From Batkoa obscura (lineage: Eukaryota > Entomophthoromycota > Entomophthoromycetes > Entomophthorales > Batkoaceae), in contig JASVEC010000001.1 of NCBI GenBank assembly GCA_030770535.1, positions 1,488,001 through 1,552,000 on the forward strand: a DNA stretch of 64,000 nt, read 5' to 3'. This document shows positions 32,095-43,353 of the stretch, in pieces. Each line of letters begins with the position of its first letter. Within the stretch, counting starts at the first letter, position 1. Under the pieces are notes generated by a model that saw only the letters and a list, made by a program, of their open reading frames with translations, searched no databases and was not told where the DNA came from. A program made the translations under genes and the position numbers.

Positions 32095-33411
32095 ATGAAT
32101 TTAACTGGTTTAAAATTACTATCATTATATTTACTTATAACTGAAGCCAGTTCTTCACCATTGAGTTTATATCGTCGCCATGGAAATGAAAATCATTCTA
32201 CTATGTCCAATATGAATAATAATAGTCCAATGGAATCAAATAATGATGCTGGACATCCAATGATGTCTAATATGGCTACTAATCAACCATGTGATCATTC
32301 TAAGTTACAGCGTCGTCATGGGGAGGAAGACCATTTATCAATGCCTGGTATGGAAATTATGGCTAATATGGAAGACATGCCAAATATGAATAACAATACT
32401 CCAATGGAATCTCAGTCTAACCAAGGCCGCTCTAATATGCCCAACATGGGTACCAAACAACCATGCGATCACTCTAAATTACAACGTCGTCATGGTGATG
32501 AAAATCATGCCAATATGCCAAATGAAGCGTTTATGCAAAATATGGATACTATGGAAGATATGTCAGATATGCCAGATATGCCAGGAATGGAAAATATGGC
32601 TACTGATAGTGCCCCAATGGAAAGTACCATGATGTCAGGTGATGCTTCAATGGAAAATATGTCCAATATGCCAAACATGGATCAAAATACTCAAATGGAT
32701 AGTAACATGATGTCCGGTGATGCCTCAACGAAAAACATGGCTGATAGCAATGGCCCAATGTCTAATATGGCTGCTTTCAGTGCTCCAATCGAATCTCAAG
32801 CTACTGAAGACCATTCAGCTATGCCAAATATGGGTATTAAAACTCCATGTAAACATTCTAAATTGCAACGTCGTCATGGAGATGAAGACCACTCTGTTAT
32901 GCCAATGCCCAATAAGGCTGCTCCACAAGATCATTCTAATATGCCAATGCCAAATAATGCCCCGATGCCAGCTGTTACTATGTCAGATAAAGTTGAAAAT
33001 TATCCAATTTATACTAATTCTAATGGGATTTATAAATGTAAAGCAGATTATGGGACTGATAATATGAATAATAATCAAAATAATAACAATAACAATAACC
33101 AAAACAATAACAATAACCAAAACAATAACAACAACCAAAACAAATATCCTACCAATCCTAATTATGATGGCGGTAATCAAAATAACAATAAATATCCAAC
33201 AAACCCAACTTATAACAATATTGATGAATCTAAACAATCCCAAGATCAAAAAGCAGATACTCAAATTGGCCATGGTACTGTTGAGGAAGGAAAAAAGGGA
33301 ATTGATATGTCTAAAATGAAAATGCCAGCTGTTAAAATTCCAATAGTTGGAGATCCGTTATCCATGGCTGATCCCAGGTATTTATTAAAATGGATTGTAC
33401 CTAAGATTTAA
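32095..33411 (+). CDS. Secreted Met/His/Asn-rich protein, IPxxG-tail family
   Basis: Single exon, 438 aa, with a signal peptide (about residues 1-20). The first 290 residues are packed with Met and contain four RRHG-(N/D/E)-E-(N/D)-H units, three preceded by PC(D/K)HSKLQ. D-H-x-x-M and N-M-x-N-M motifs recur (for example DHLSMPGM and DHSNMPMPN). YTNSNGIYKCKADY links it to the genes at 911 and 2133. An Asn-rich repeat tract follows, then a tail with KIPIVGDPLS. Met-x-x-Met and Asp-His-x-x-Met clusters resemble copper-binding stretches of Ctr-type transporters and SilE-type proteins, so extracellular copper binding is plausible but unproven. The RRH sites may be cut by a Kex2-type protease. Confidence 0.85.
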   Translation: MNLTGLKLLSLYLLITEASSSPLSLYRRHGNENHSTMSNMNNNSPMESNNDAGHPMMSNMATNQPCDHSKLQRRHGEEDHLSMPGMEIMANMEDMPNMNNNTPMESQSNQGRSNMPNMGTKQPCDHSKLQRRHGDENHANMPNEAFMQNMDTMEDMSDMPDMPGMENMATDSAPMESTMMSGDASMENMSNMPNMDQNTQMDSNMMSGDASTKNMADSNGPMSNMAAFSAPIESQATEDHSAMPNMGIKTPCKHSKLQRRHGDEDHSVMPMPNKAAPQDHSNMPMPNNAPMPAVTMSDKVENYPIYTNSNGIYKCKADYGTDNMNNNQNNNNNNNQNNNNNQNNNNNQNKYPTNPNYDGGNQNNNKYPTNPTYNNIDESKQSQDQKADTQIGHGTVEEGKKGIDMSKMKMPAVKIPIVGDPLSMADPRYLLKWIVPKI

Positions 33412-34800
33412 AAAAAGGATTGATTATATTAAATTAATAAATAAAGACTAATTTTTAAAATTTTTAAATATTTAAGTTTGTTTTTTTATGATATTTGAAG
33501 AAATCGAAGTTTAATAATACAAGGAGTTAATTATATAATCATAATTTTGTTAGATTGGTATTATTAATTAAAGTTGTAATTAGAATATACTATTTTCTGA
33601 TATTAAGTATCTGAACCCTTTGTTATTACATTGAATTGATAATTTTGAAAATGCTTAACTTTATATCCTGTGTTGTTAGGATTACCGATCAGATTTTTCT
33701 TAGTCTTTACTATAAAACCAATCTATCCTTGGGTATAGATAATAAGTAAGAAATGGTGAAAACTCTTACCCAAAAAGCTTCAATACAACCAATTACATAT
33801 CAAACCCTACTAAAATAGTATGATAACATTAAGCATTAAACTCAGAAAGCTAACTCTTTCATTGAGTCTTGATCTAACTTGAATTCAAGTCTTCCTTCTT
33901 TTATTTTATATCTTATTTCTTTTATCAACTTTGATTGTCTTAAGAAGATCAAATCTCCAATATGAACAAGTGATGCCAAAAAATACTTAAATGTGATATA
34001 ATAACAATAAGTACATACAGATATCGTCTTTGGTTTATTACTGTTTCATTTAATAAGTGCTATTAAGTGGAAAAAAGATTAATAAATCCCTTAAATAAAA
34101 GATCATTCTTGTATATCAAATAAAAACTAAGTATAAAAATACTAGCACTAAAAAAATATATTAATCAATTGGATTGGGATTAATTTAAAACATTTATTTA
34201 GCCAAGGTGTTTATAACTATTTTAAGTAGCTTTGTTTAATATAACATATCAATATATTTACAACAATTGAATAACAAAATTAATACTTTTGTTCTTTATT
34301 TAAATACAATTAATTTTTAAAAGTATTGTTTTAATTTTATTAAAATCGTTAAAGGTTATTGCTTAACAATTTAAATATCAATTTAGAAAAATAGTTTTAC
34401 AAAAATATTATAATATTTCAATAAGATGACAATTTCATTTAGTTTGACTTTGAGTACTAATATAATTTGTATTTGAGATTAAGTCATCTAAAAATGCTAA
34501 ATCTTTACAGAACTTGTGAATGTATCATTTTAGTATTTTGATCTGTTCAAATTTACTAATTTTAAACTTTATTATTGGCTTAACATTTATTTAGCTAATC
34601 ACATTAAAAAAGTATATCTTTAAATGAGTTGACATCATAAATACCTCATATTTAACTGAATCTTTAGTCCTTAATAAATTAACTAATTGAAAATTCAGAA
34701 ATTATCTCATAGTTATTTTGCTGCACATTTCAGACATCAAAGTAAAAAAAGTCAATTTTCCTCTCTATTTGTTTCTTTATTCATCAGTTAGTTTTACTTT
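33412..34800. other. Intergenic
   Basis: About 1.4 kb, AT-rich, with one badly worn foldback copy (about 34018-34111). No gene is seen. Confidence 0.5.
34018..34111 (+). mobile_element. Foldback MITE, copy 13 (very worn)
   Basis: Recognisable by TTTGGTTT, TTTAATAAGTGCTATT and AAGTGGAAA in family order, with TA at both ends. It is more degraded than any other copy with both ends. Confidence 0.55.
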
Positions 34801-34814
34801 ATTCATTAGTAGTA

Positions 34815-35060
34815 AACTCAGTCCTGGGCTACTTGGTCGTGATGAAGGTTCCGCTGAGCTATCGGATTAGTTTAGCCTAGTGCTCTGCTGTTATCGACAG
34901 GCTAGAGCAGTTTGTAGTTAAAACTGGGCACTTTGTGCATACTATTAATCCTTGATGGTGATTGGGACCTGGTGGGTTTATCCTTGTTTAGGGCCAACAA
35001 CTAGAACTCAAAGCCTTCATCTATTGAGTAGAAGCGGATGTCTGCTTGTGCTTTTTTTTT
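34815..35060 (+). ncRNA. Structured RNA candidate, unidentified
   Basis: A block near 45% GC in strongly AT-rich surroundings, ending in a T9 run (35052-35060) like a Pol III terminator. Long-range pairings nest: CTACT 34829-34833 with AGTAG 35027-35031; GATGAAGG 34841-34848 with CCTTCATC 35014-35021; GGATTA 34864-34869 with TAATCC 34946-34951. Inside are hairpins TGCTCT 34881-34886 / AGAGCA 34904-34909 (enclosing CTGT/ACAG) and GCAC 34928-34931 / GTGC 34935-34938. No open frame fits. I could not match it to tRNA, 5S, U1, U3, RNase P, RNase MRP or SRP RNA by their conserved boxes, though a diverged SRP or RNase P/MRP RNA is not excluded. Confidence 0.6.
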
Positions 35061-35455
35061 ATATAAACAAATAATAATCCTAAAATCCTGAAGTATGATA
35101 ATTAATTATACTTAAAAACTGTTGTTACTATTATATAAGATAGTAAATTAACTTTTTATTTAAACTATTAAATTACTTGATACACATTAGTATTATTAAA
35201 TGTTTACACTGTGTACTAATCAAGTAGTATATAACTCAATCATAATAGTTGTTTTAAAAGGCTTTTAACTTATTTCAGTAGATTAAATTATAAATATATT
35301 ATTATAAAACTTTATTATAGTTTTAACTATGTTAATTACTAAAAGTAGGTAGTGTTGTATAAGGTTCCTTAAAAATGGTAACATACTATTTTAATCAAAA
35401 ATTAAGACAAGTCAATTAAACATATAAAATTATTTATTAAACTATAAAACTACCC
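35061..35455. other. Intergenic
   Basis: About 400 bp, AT-rich, between the RNA candidate and the 3' end of the decarboxylase gene. Nothing recognised. Confidence 0.5.
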
Positions 35456-36862
35456 TTATTTTAAAAGTTGGTTAATTCCTTCTTTCTCGGTATTAATATA
35501 AACTTTGTGCGATTGTTCAAAACCATTAAATTCCATATTAAAACAAGTAGAATATGATCCCATGTTTTCAAAATATAACCAATCTTCCAATTTGAGTTCT
35601 GGTAATTTCAATCCTTTTTCAATATTAATTTTATCTTTAGCACCTAAAGCAGGACCCCATAAAGAGCATTCAACATCATCTTCTGTAGATTCAATCTTTG
35701 GATAGATTTCATCACCTCTTTTTAAGATTCTAGGCTTATATAAAATTTGAGGTATAAATGCACCCTCAGCAAAGGATTTAAATACACCATCGTTTAAATA
35801 ATACATGATACTTTTAGATTTACAATCATCGTTGGATTCACAAACACGTTTACCAATGACAGTGGTAGCTAAAGTGAAATAAGAAGCAGCAAAGAATCTA
35901 CCAGGTTCAGCAATAAAAGATACATCTTCCTTTTGATAATAAAAATCTAACGCTTCAGTTACTGCTTTGGTAATTTCAATAAATTCCTTCTTATTTTGAT
36001 GTCCTGGGAAACCGCCACCGATATCTAATACTTTGATATTAATATTTAATTTCTTGGCTTGATCAAATACTAATTTTGATCTTCTGATAGTTTCTACATA
36101 AGATTGTGGGTTTAAACAATCGCTACCTACATGAAAACTAATACCAGTAACATTTAAATTTAATTCTTTGGCTGCTTTTAATAAATCAACGCAGGATCCA
36201 TTCACCTCAGCACCAAATTTTTCACCAAAGGGTACTTTAGAATTACAATCCATTGGTAGTATACGTAAATATAATTCAGCATCGGGATAATATTTATGGG
36301 TCTTATGTAATTCTTCCAAGTTATCAAAGGTCATCTTTTTTACTGAATTTTGCCTAGCAAATCTGAGATGAGATACTTGTTTACATGGGTTAGCATAGAT
36401 GATATCTTCTGGTTTAACCCCATGTTGTAACATAGTATGTATTTCTTTTTTACTAGCACAATCAAATCCAATTCCAATAGCTGCCATTAACTTCAACATA
36501 CTACTATCTGGATTCGATTTCACTGCATAAAAAGGCTTGACCATAGGTAAATTTTCTGCCCATAATTTATACATACGGTATGTTTCGCCTAAATCCCCGA
36601 CTAAGAAGGAGTCTTCCATACCATTTTCGAGTTCTTTCTTAATCATGGTTAAAGCATCGCATGTTGGTAGATTGTTGAAGTAAGATTTAAGACTTGGTTT
36701 TTCACTTAATAAAGCGGAAAAGGTACGTTTAACAGATTCTTTTAAACCAGGATCGGAAAATAAACTTGGATCTAATAATTTTAAATTGCTTGTCTTTTTC
36801 TGCTTTGAAGAAGGAAAGAAAGTAGCTTGAGTTGGGCTAATTACTTGTAATGAATAATCCAT
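35456..36862 (-). CDS. Ornithine-decarboxylase-like PLP enzyme with altered active-site loop
   Basis: Single exon, 468 aa from the ATG at 36862; the in-frame codon at 36892 is TTG. It is a fold-type III decarboxylase: the PLP lysine in PFYAVKSNPD, GFDCASKKEI, HVGSDC, GGGFPG, EPGRFFAAS, and YYLNDGV with the substrate-contact Asp. The loop that reads GPTCDGLD in ornithine decarboxylases, holding the catalytic Cys (Cys360 in mouse) and the following Asp, reads GPALGAKD here, so both are absent. The tyrosine near ENMGSYS is kept. PLP binding should be intact, but proton transfer and ornithine recognition may not be. It could be a decarboxylase for another amino acid, a weak ODC, or an antizyme-inhibitor-like homologue. 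Confidence 0.88.
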   Translation of the reverse strand: MDYSLQVISPTQATFFPSSKQKKTSNLKLLDPSLFSDPGLKESVKRTFSALLSEKPSLKSYFNNLPTCDALTMIKKELENGMEDSFLVGDLGETYRMYKLWAENLPMVKPFYAVKSNPDSSMLKLMAAIGIGFDCASKKEIHTMLQHGVKPEDIIYANPCKQVSHLRFARQNSVKKMTFDNLEELHKTHKYYPDAELYLRILPMDCNSKVPFGEKFGAEVNGSCVDLLKAAKELNLNVTGISFHVGSDCLNPQSYVETIRRSKLVFDQAKKLNINIKVLDIGGGFPGHQNKKEFIEITKAVTEALDFYYQKEDVSFIAEPGRFFAASYFTLATTVIGKRVCESNDDCKSKSIMYYLNDGVFKSFAEGAFIPQILYKPRILKRGDEIYPKIESTEDDVECSLWGPALGAKDKINIEKGLKLPELKLEDWLYFENMGSYSTCFNMEFNGFEQSHKVYINTEKEGINQLLK

Positions 36863-37780
36863 ATTGATTGGTTGTATAAAGATCTTTGTCAAAAAGATGA
36901 TTGTTTATTAAGTAGTATCTAATCAATAGATAGATATTATTTTTATATTGAATTCAATGCTATTTGAAGATGTTTTTATACTATAATTTTAGTTCTTTAT
37001 TAATCAACTAAAAATAGTTGACTTGCGGTTTAATAGTCAACTTTGAGATTCAGAGGTTTAATCTAAAGACAAATTTATACATAATAAATTGTAGTAACGA
37101 ATTGAATTGTATTACTATTGATATTAATTAATCTCATCAATTGCTTCTAGAATTGAAAGCCACTATCATTTATATTAATTATTGCTTATTAAAGTCGAAC
37201 TTTTATTAATAACTTTATTAACGTTATAATGTGAATGCATTAAGTTTTAGTCGAAAACATTGTGCTGAAGTTATCAAATTGAGTAAATCGTATTAACTTT
37301 AGAAAGGTTTAATCATATCCCCGATTATTTAATGGTTGGAATCCTCTTTAAAAACAATTAGATATTTTTAGCTTATCACAGCATTAATAAAAATGTTATA
37401 AAAATATATTATTTTTCTTGTTGTCATATAGTTATTTATGTAAATTTATTTTTTATTCTAGACTGTATTAATTCATTTGTTTCCTTAAATAACTATTTAA
37501 TTACTCGATGGTCAAACCCTCTCTTTAAATTTTTATTATATTGTGTTTTCTAATTATAGCTCTGTTGTATGAAATACACTACAACAATCTCCATTCTTTG
37601 TACCCCGAATTCGGGCCAACTATTCGCCTATTTGATTACCCATTGTCTTCAATCCTTTTTATAAATTACTTTATTATTATTCCTATAATTTATAACTATT
37701 GATTCATCACATGAAGTACAATTCCATACCCTTCCTTTATAATCTAGATTTAATTAATTATTGATTTACTTGGCTGAATA

Positions 37781-37881
37781 TGGGGATGTATTTTTATGTT
37801 TAAGAATTTTACTAACAATTTTTCCGCTCAAATAGTACTTAAAAGATCGAAAAAGTGATGAAACCAAAAAAAACACCCCCA
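37781..37881 (-). mobile_element. Foldback MITE, copy 14
   Basis: 101 bp between TA dinucleotides. Starts TGGGGATGT, ends ACACCCCCA; arm CCGCTCAAATAGTACTT. Confidence 0.85.
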
Positions 37882-38463
37882 TATCGTTTTTGATCCTCTT
37901 TTCGATTATATTATTATTATCATTGTTGTTTTAGTTTTATAACAATCAATCCCTCACATGAAATACAATTTCATACCCATTTTTTTGATACACTAGATTT
38001 GAAAATATAGTTCATTATCTGGATTATCTGCTGACATTAATCTAGTATCCAAACTTTCACCTTCTTTAATATCACATCATTTAAAATGCGATCCCAATTT
38101 TTTTTCTAAGATATTAATAAAACCCAAATAAACGTCTAACGAATTCAAAGCCTTTCATATTGATGACAATAAAACAATTAACTAAATAAAATAAATAAAA
38201 GGCGGCTAATACTAAATTAGTACAAATTGTTTTTATTCATTAGTCTTTCATTAAATACTATATTCCCCTCTGCTTCAATTCTATACTCGCCTCTCCTCCA
38301 ATCCTATATAATATAAAATACACTATTTAGTAGAGACTACATTAACTTATTTTTGTTTTTATTCTTTCGATGATCTTATCGAATCCCCTATCTGAAGACG
38401 CTAAAGTCTCGAAATAAACAGCATGAAAGCACTAATAGTTTAATCAAGGAACCGATTTAAGTG

Positions 38464-38580
38464 CTATTTTAGAAATTCCTTAGCTTCAATGTATGTAAGA
38501 TGCCTCTAAATAAAATGGCAGTTGATACACATGTTCGACATTGTACCCTAAAGAATAGATTAAAAGCATTGTAAAAGCAA
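38464..38580 (+). pseudogene. Possible fragment of an OGG1-like DNA glycosylase
   Basis: One frame reads AILEIP. After a frame change, another reads VCKMPLNKMAVDTHVRH. These resemble, in order, the LLELPGVG and VCLMSLDK...VPVDTHV segments of 8-oxoguanine glycosylases, with the residues in between shortened. Stops and a shift interrupt it. The match is short and could be chance in AT-rich DNA. Confidence 0.25.
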
Positions 38581-39321
38581 AAGGATTTCATGAACACTAG
38601 TGTAGATCACAGAAGAGATATGAGAACAGCTTATTACATACAATACAATCAGTATTTACCAAACTGCATTACCACCTCTACTTTACTTTACAGTTTTATA
38701 CGCAAAAATAATTCATACATAAATTATAGATTTCAACGTTTTTTGATTTTAATATTTAAGCTTAAATGAAGGTAACGCCAGCAGTTTAGTTGAAAAATGA
38801 CAAATTTGCATAGAATCTCAAGTCATTTTTTATTTATTTCCCAAAAAAGTGGACAAAAACATGAAACAAAAGGTACCCCGAAATAAACTTCTTAACTGAT
38901 TAGATTGGTTAAGCTTTTCTATATACTACTATAGTTAAATTTTATAGATATGTGCCTAAGATAATGTTTATCAGTCGAATTTTTCAATCATACTTTTATG
39001 AATATGAGTTGTTTTGGTAAAATGCTAAAAATTTTATTAGTTATTGTAGCTTATAGTGAAATAGTTTCACAAAGAATAATAATAGTATTAGCTTTATTAA
39101 GTAAATTAAATTGAAATTGAGAATTGCAATTTAACTATAATAGCCTATAAACGATTCTAGTTTGATCCGATCTATTTTAAATAATAAATATTTAAAGCCA
39201 TTAATAATATTGAGAATAAAATAAAATTGTCCCCTGTCTAATTTAGAATTGAAATGAAATCATAAAAAAGGTTCTTATTATTATATAAATAAAAATTTAT
39301 TAAAGTATAGTAATAAACCCG

Positions 39322-39660
39322 TTACATTAACCCACCGACGATAGGGATATCTTCAAGACCTAAAGAAGACATAAGTCCACCCTTAGAACCCCCATCTGAG
39401 CCTGAACCTCCATATTCTTTACCATTCTTTTCATCAGCTTTTTGATTGTATTCATTGAGTACTTGAGCTGGATTTTTACCACCCATCATGGCCATCAGTT
39501 GTGGAATTAAGGCCGTAATACCTGGATTGTTACTACCACCTGGTAAATGTCCATGTTCTTGATGAGTTTCAACAAACGATTTACGACGTTCTAACTGGAT
39601 GGCGGCTCCATTTGTTAAAGAAATGATAGTAGTGATAAAGATAAAGGAGGAAAATTTCAT
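39322..39660 (-). CDS. Small secreted protein, IPIVG-tail family
   Basis: 112 aa from the ATG at 39660; the in-frame extension upstream begins with a non-ATG codon and would overlap the TATAAAAA box near 39755. The signal peptide is MKFSSFIFITTIISLTNGAA, followed by a dibasic ERRK, an HQEHGH stretch, a helical Pro/Met-rich middle and a Gly/Ser/Asp linker. The C-terminus is SSLGLEDIPIVGGLM. The order is reversed compared with the 911/2133 pair, where IPxxG comes before SSLG. Dibasic sites at ERRK suggest processing. Function unknown; it fits a small secreted effector-like or wall peptide. Confidence 0.8.
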   Translation of the reverse strand: MKFSSFIFITTIISLTNGAAIQLERRKSFVETHQEHGHLPGGSNNPGITALIPQLMAMMGGKNPAQVLNEYNQKADEKNGKEYGGSGSDGGSKGGLMSSLGLEDIPIVGGLM

Positions 39661-40767
39661 TATTGATATAGATATTAATACAGATGTAAATGTAGTTTTT
39701 TTTACCAGAAAAAAAATTGATTGTTTAAAGATATTGGATCCTTTCAACGGTTTTTATACCTTTTTTTAAGTACTGGGGTTACTTAAGAAATCTTTGTTAT
39801 TTGTAATAAGCAATACATCAGATTTCAATATGACTGTATAGAAAGTGCTATTTTTAGTTTTTAGCCTTTATTTAATAAATGTTTTTTGATTATTGTTTAT
39901 AATTAATTGTTTTGAGACTTAAGCATAGTACTGATTATTTTAAAACCCCTATAATAATTGTTTTAAAACCTTATAATAATCATTGGTATTATTATTTAGT
40001 ATTTTAATAGATTAAAAACTAAATAAGCCATAGTTTTACACTATAGCTGTTGTATATTAGATTTACTGAGTTTATTTAAACTATAGTTATTAATTGCTAG
40101 TAAAGCTTTTCTGTGTAAATTATTCACTACGAATTTTAAAAAATTAAAAAATTAAAAGATATAATAGATAAACTCAAATTTATAATACTAATACTACCAT
40201 ATTAAGTTTCCATAAGAATAAACTTGATTTTTTTCGAAAATCTTGGATCCCTATGAGAAACTAAAATTTAGAAAAAAAAATATTGTTTAATTTTTTTGAC
40301 CCGCTATTTTCTTACAGTTGATAATTTATCCACTTGAAATTTTATTATTTATGCATCCATGTTGAGTAATAAATTAATTTAAAAATAAATGTGGCACAGT
40401 TGTTTTAATATCTTTTTCAAACTATATAACCTTTCATTCAACGGCAATTTATATACTGGAACTCTATAAGATATGAGGGTCAAGCTTTAAAGAAATCAGT
40501 TGGGCAAATTATTTAACTGTAAAAATTATCACTAGATAGTTCACAAGTGAGATGAAACAGTTATATTGAGCATTAAAAAAACAATCAATTTTTTAAACTA
40601 TAATAGATTATACTAGCTGTAATATAGTTGAATCCAATATATATAAAAGATAAAAAGATAAAATTCTATTTATAATTATACTTTAATTTTTAAATCCTGG
40701 TGATTTATACTTCCATATTTCATTCTACTATTCTATTTTACTACTTAATTACAAACATAATTTTACT
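39661..40767. other. Intergenic
   Basis: About 1.1 kb between divergent genes. It holds a TATAAAAA box on the minus strand near 39755 and TATATAAAAG near 40638 for the P450. No gene is seen. Confidence 0.55.
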
Positions 40768-42285
40768 ATGATCCAACTAATTGGTTATTTCCTTGTATTG
40801 AGTACAGTAATACTAATTACTAAGGTAAATAAAAATATATGAATAAATGAATAAAACTAATAAAAGTTCAAACAGATAATATACACTCTTTATTTCTCCC
40901 CATTAAGGCACATCCCAGGTCCATTTTTAGGTAAACTAAGTGGACTGTATATCAAATATTATATAACAATTGGTAAATATCATGAACACTTAAAGCATTT
41001 ACATGATATTTATGGCCCCGTTGTTCATTTCGCACCAAACCGTATCATTTTTAATGAAAAAAATGCAGCTGACACCATCTACTCTTCGTATAAATTTAAA
41101 AAATCCGTTTTTTATCAAGCATTTGATTATGGTGCAGCTAATATTTTTAGTACTGATGAACGTACTGTACATACTGAACGTAAAAAGATTATTGGTAAAA
41201 TCATCAGTAATAAAAATATTCAACAATTGGAACCAGTCATGAAACACACTGGGTTTTTGCCTTTTAAAAATTTCATAAAGCAAAAGGTTGATAATAAGGA
41301 GAATTCTGTTGATTTTTATGAATTAATTCATAAGGTTTTATTTAATATCAATGGCCAACTTTTACTGAGTGAAGATTTAGGTTTATTAAATGAAAGTAAT
41401 GAATTACCAATATTAAAATGGTTAAAAGAAGCTCAAGTTTATGGCATAATGCAATATGAATATCCAATAATAAGATATTTCAATCATAATAAACAAAGTA
41501 CTGGATACAATAGTTATACTCAATTCATTAACTTTTGTAAAGATAAAGTAAAGTTGAGAATGAAACAACTGACCTTAAATAAGAAGCCAAGTGACTATAA
41601 TGATATTTTACAAGCTTTTTTGAACTCAGAGGTCATTAGCACTGATCCAAATCTCATCAATACTTTAACTGCTGAAATAATTACTGGTTTTATTGCTGGT
41701 ACGGATACCACCGCAAATACTTTAACTTGGGCATTAAAATGCATTTTAGAAGAAGATCAAGTTTATGAGAAAATACAAAAAGAAATTGAGTCCAATTTTA
41801 GTCACATGAATGATGAAGATATCAGTTATTCACAAATCAAACAAGCATGCCCTTATTTAGAAGCTGTGTTGTATGAAGCTATGCGCCTCTACCCTGTTGG
41901 AGCAGGCTTTTTACCAAGAGTGGTACCTAAAGAAGGAGCAGTCTTAGGCTCCTATTTTATACCGAAAGATATGGAGGTAGGAATTGGTAGCTATGCTTAT
42001 AATCGAAATGAAAAATTATGGCATGATGCTGATAAGTTTATACCTGAACGATTTCTAGGTCAAGATGCTAAAGATAAAAAATTGAATTATTTACCCTTTT
42101 TAAATGGCCCACGTTCTTGTATCGGTAGAGAATTCGCTTGGATGGCTATGTACCTTACTTTGGTTTACATGTTTAAAAATTTTAATTTTAAGTTGAAGCC
42201 AGAGTATGAAGAATTAGAACCTTATTTCTTTTTAGTTTTAAAACCAAAGCAGGGTAAATTTGATATTGAAATTGAAAATAAATAG
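40768..42285 (+). CDS. Cytochrome P450 monooxygenase
   Basis: Two exons: 40768-40824 and 40876-42285; 488 aa. Exon 1 is the N-terminal membrane anchor (MIQLIGYFLVLSTVILI). The 51-bp intron restores the proline hinge FSPLRHIPGPFLG, then YGPVVHFAPN. Later marks are the I-helix oxygen groove AGTDTTANTLTWAL, the K-helix E-x-x-R in YEAMRLYP, PERF, and the haem loop FLNGPRSCIGREFAW with the thiolate Cys. It is an ER-anchored haem oxidase using NADPH-P450 reductase. The sequence looks like a fungal secondary-metabolism or xenobiotic type; the substrate cannot be told. Confidence 0.93.
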
Positions 42286-43353
42286 TTACTACATGGTTAA
42301 ACTTTATCATTTATTTCATTGATATTGTTAGAAAATATTTTAATGTTTATTATTAAATTTGTTTAGTAAACCTATCCCCTAAAGCATACAATCTTACTGG
42401 AAACTTGATTTAATAAAAAAGTTTATATCATTAATGATAATTTTCATGTATGAGGTTTTAAGCTATTGGGATATGTAATGAAAACCTTAATTTTTTGGAA
42501 AGACAACTATAATTGTAATAAAACATATGTAAAGTTATTACAATAATTTAGTCTTAATTATATATCACATCTATAGTGTTTAAAAGGTTTGTCCTAAAAA
42601 GTGAAGGGCTAAACTTTGAGTCCTCATATACTTTAGTAAAAGCAAAGTAACGATAATGATAAAGGCTGATATAACTGAGATAAATGAAGGTTATAAAGAA
42701 TTTTAAAAAACATTAACTTTTTATATTAATCATTATCATTTGTCTACTAATTTTTAAGCGTTTATTACTAGTAGATTTCATAGCTATGTTCATTGTTATT
42801 ATTTTTAGCTGATTTTTTTTCTTAAATAAACATTAGCATTTTTTTTTTTGGAATTTTAGTTATATAACAAATAAATGCTTTAATTATGATAAGTATATTT
42901 TTATAGAAAAATACACTATCAACTTTAAAGTCGCTTGCAATGTTTTTGTTTATGTATTAAGTGATTACATGTAAATATAGTACCTTTAGCTAGAAGTAGA
43001 CATTTTGGAAATTTTATTTTTCATTAATGTTTTTTGGACTTTATTTTATTTAATTTATAAAAGAAATGCTCCATAATCAGGCATGAGTTAGTTTACTAGC
43101 TTATCAGTTTTGTTTATTTTTTTGCTGTTTTTATGACAATTACATAGCTCCTCAAAAACTCTATTTTTTATACACATTTCAATATTATAAAATGTTAGTA
43201 AGTAACTAATAAAATACAGAAGGTTACAAAATCGTAAAGAAAGTAGATTTAAAGGCTATTTATTGTGGAAATATTAAACTCCAAATTAAAATTCCAACTT
43301 ATGAAGGTTATAAATACTAAACACTATAAATAAAGTTATTTAAGCCTACTTAA
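42286..43353. other. Intergenic
   Basis: About 1.07 kb, AT-rich, no gene or repeat recognised. It lies between the convergent P450 and the small secreted-protein gene. Confidence 0.5.

Larger units (their letters stand above)
36863..39321. other. Intergenic
   Basis: About 2.5 kb with foldback copy 14 and, near 38464-38580, a possible decayed fragment of a HhH-GPD DNA glycosylase gene. No intact gene is seen. Confidence 0.55.

Noticed and set aside
34815-35060. tRNA cluster, 5S rRNA or U3 snoRNA
   Set aside because: No cloverleaf, no 5S internal control region and no U3 box order; the Pol III-like T run alone is not diagnostic.
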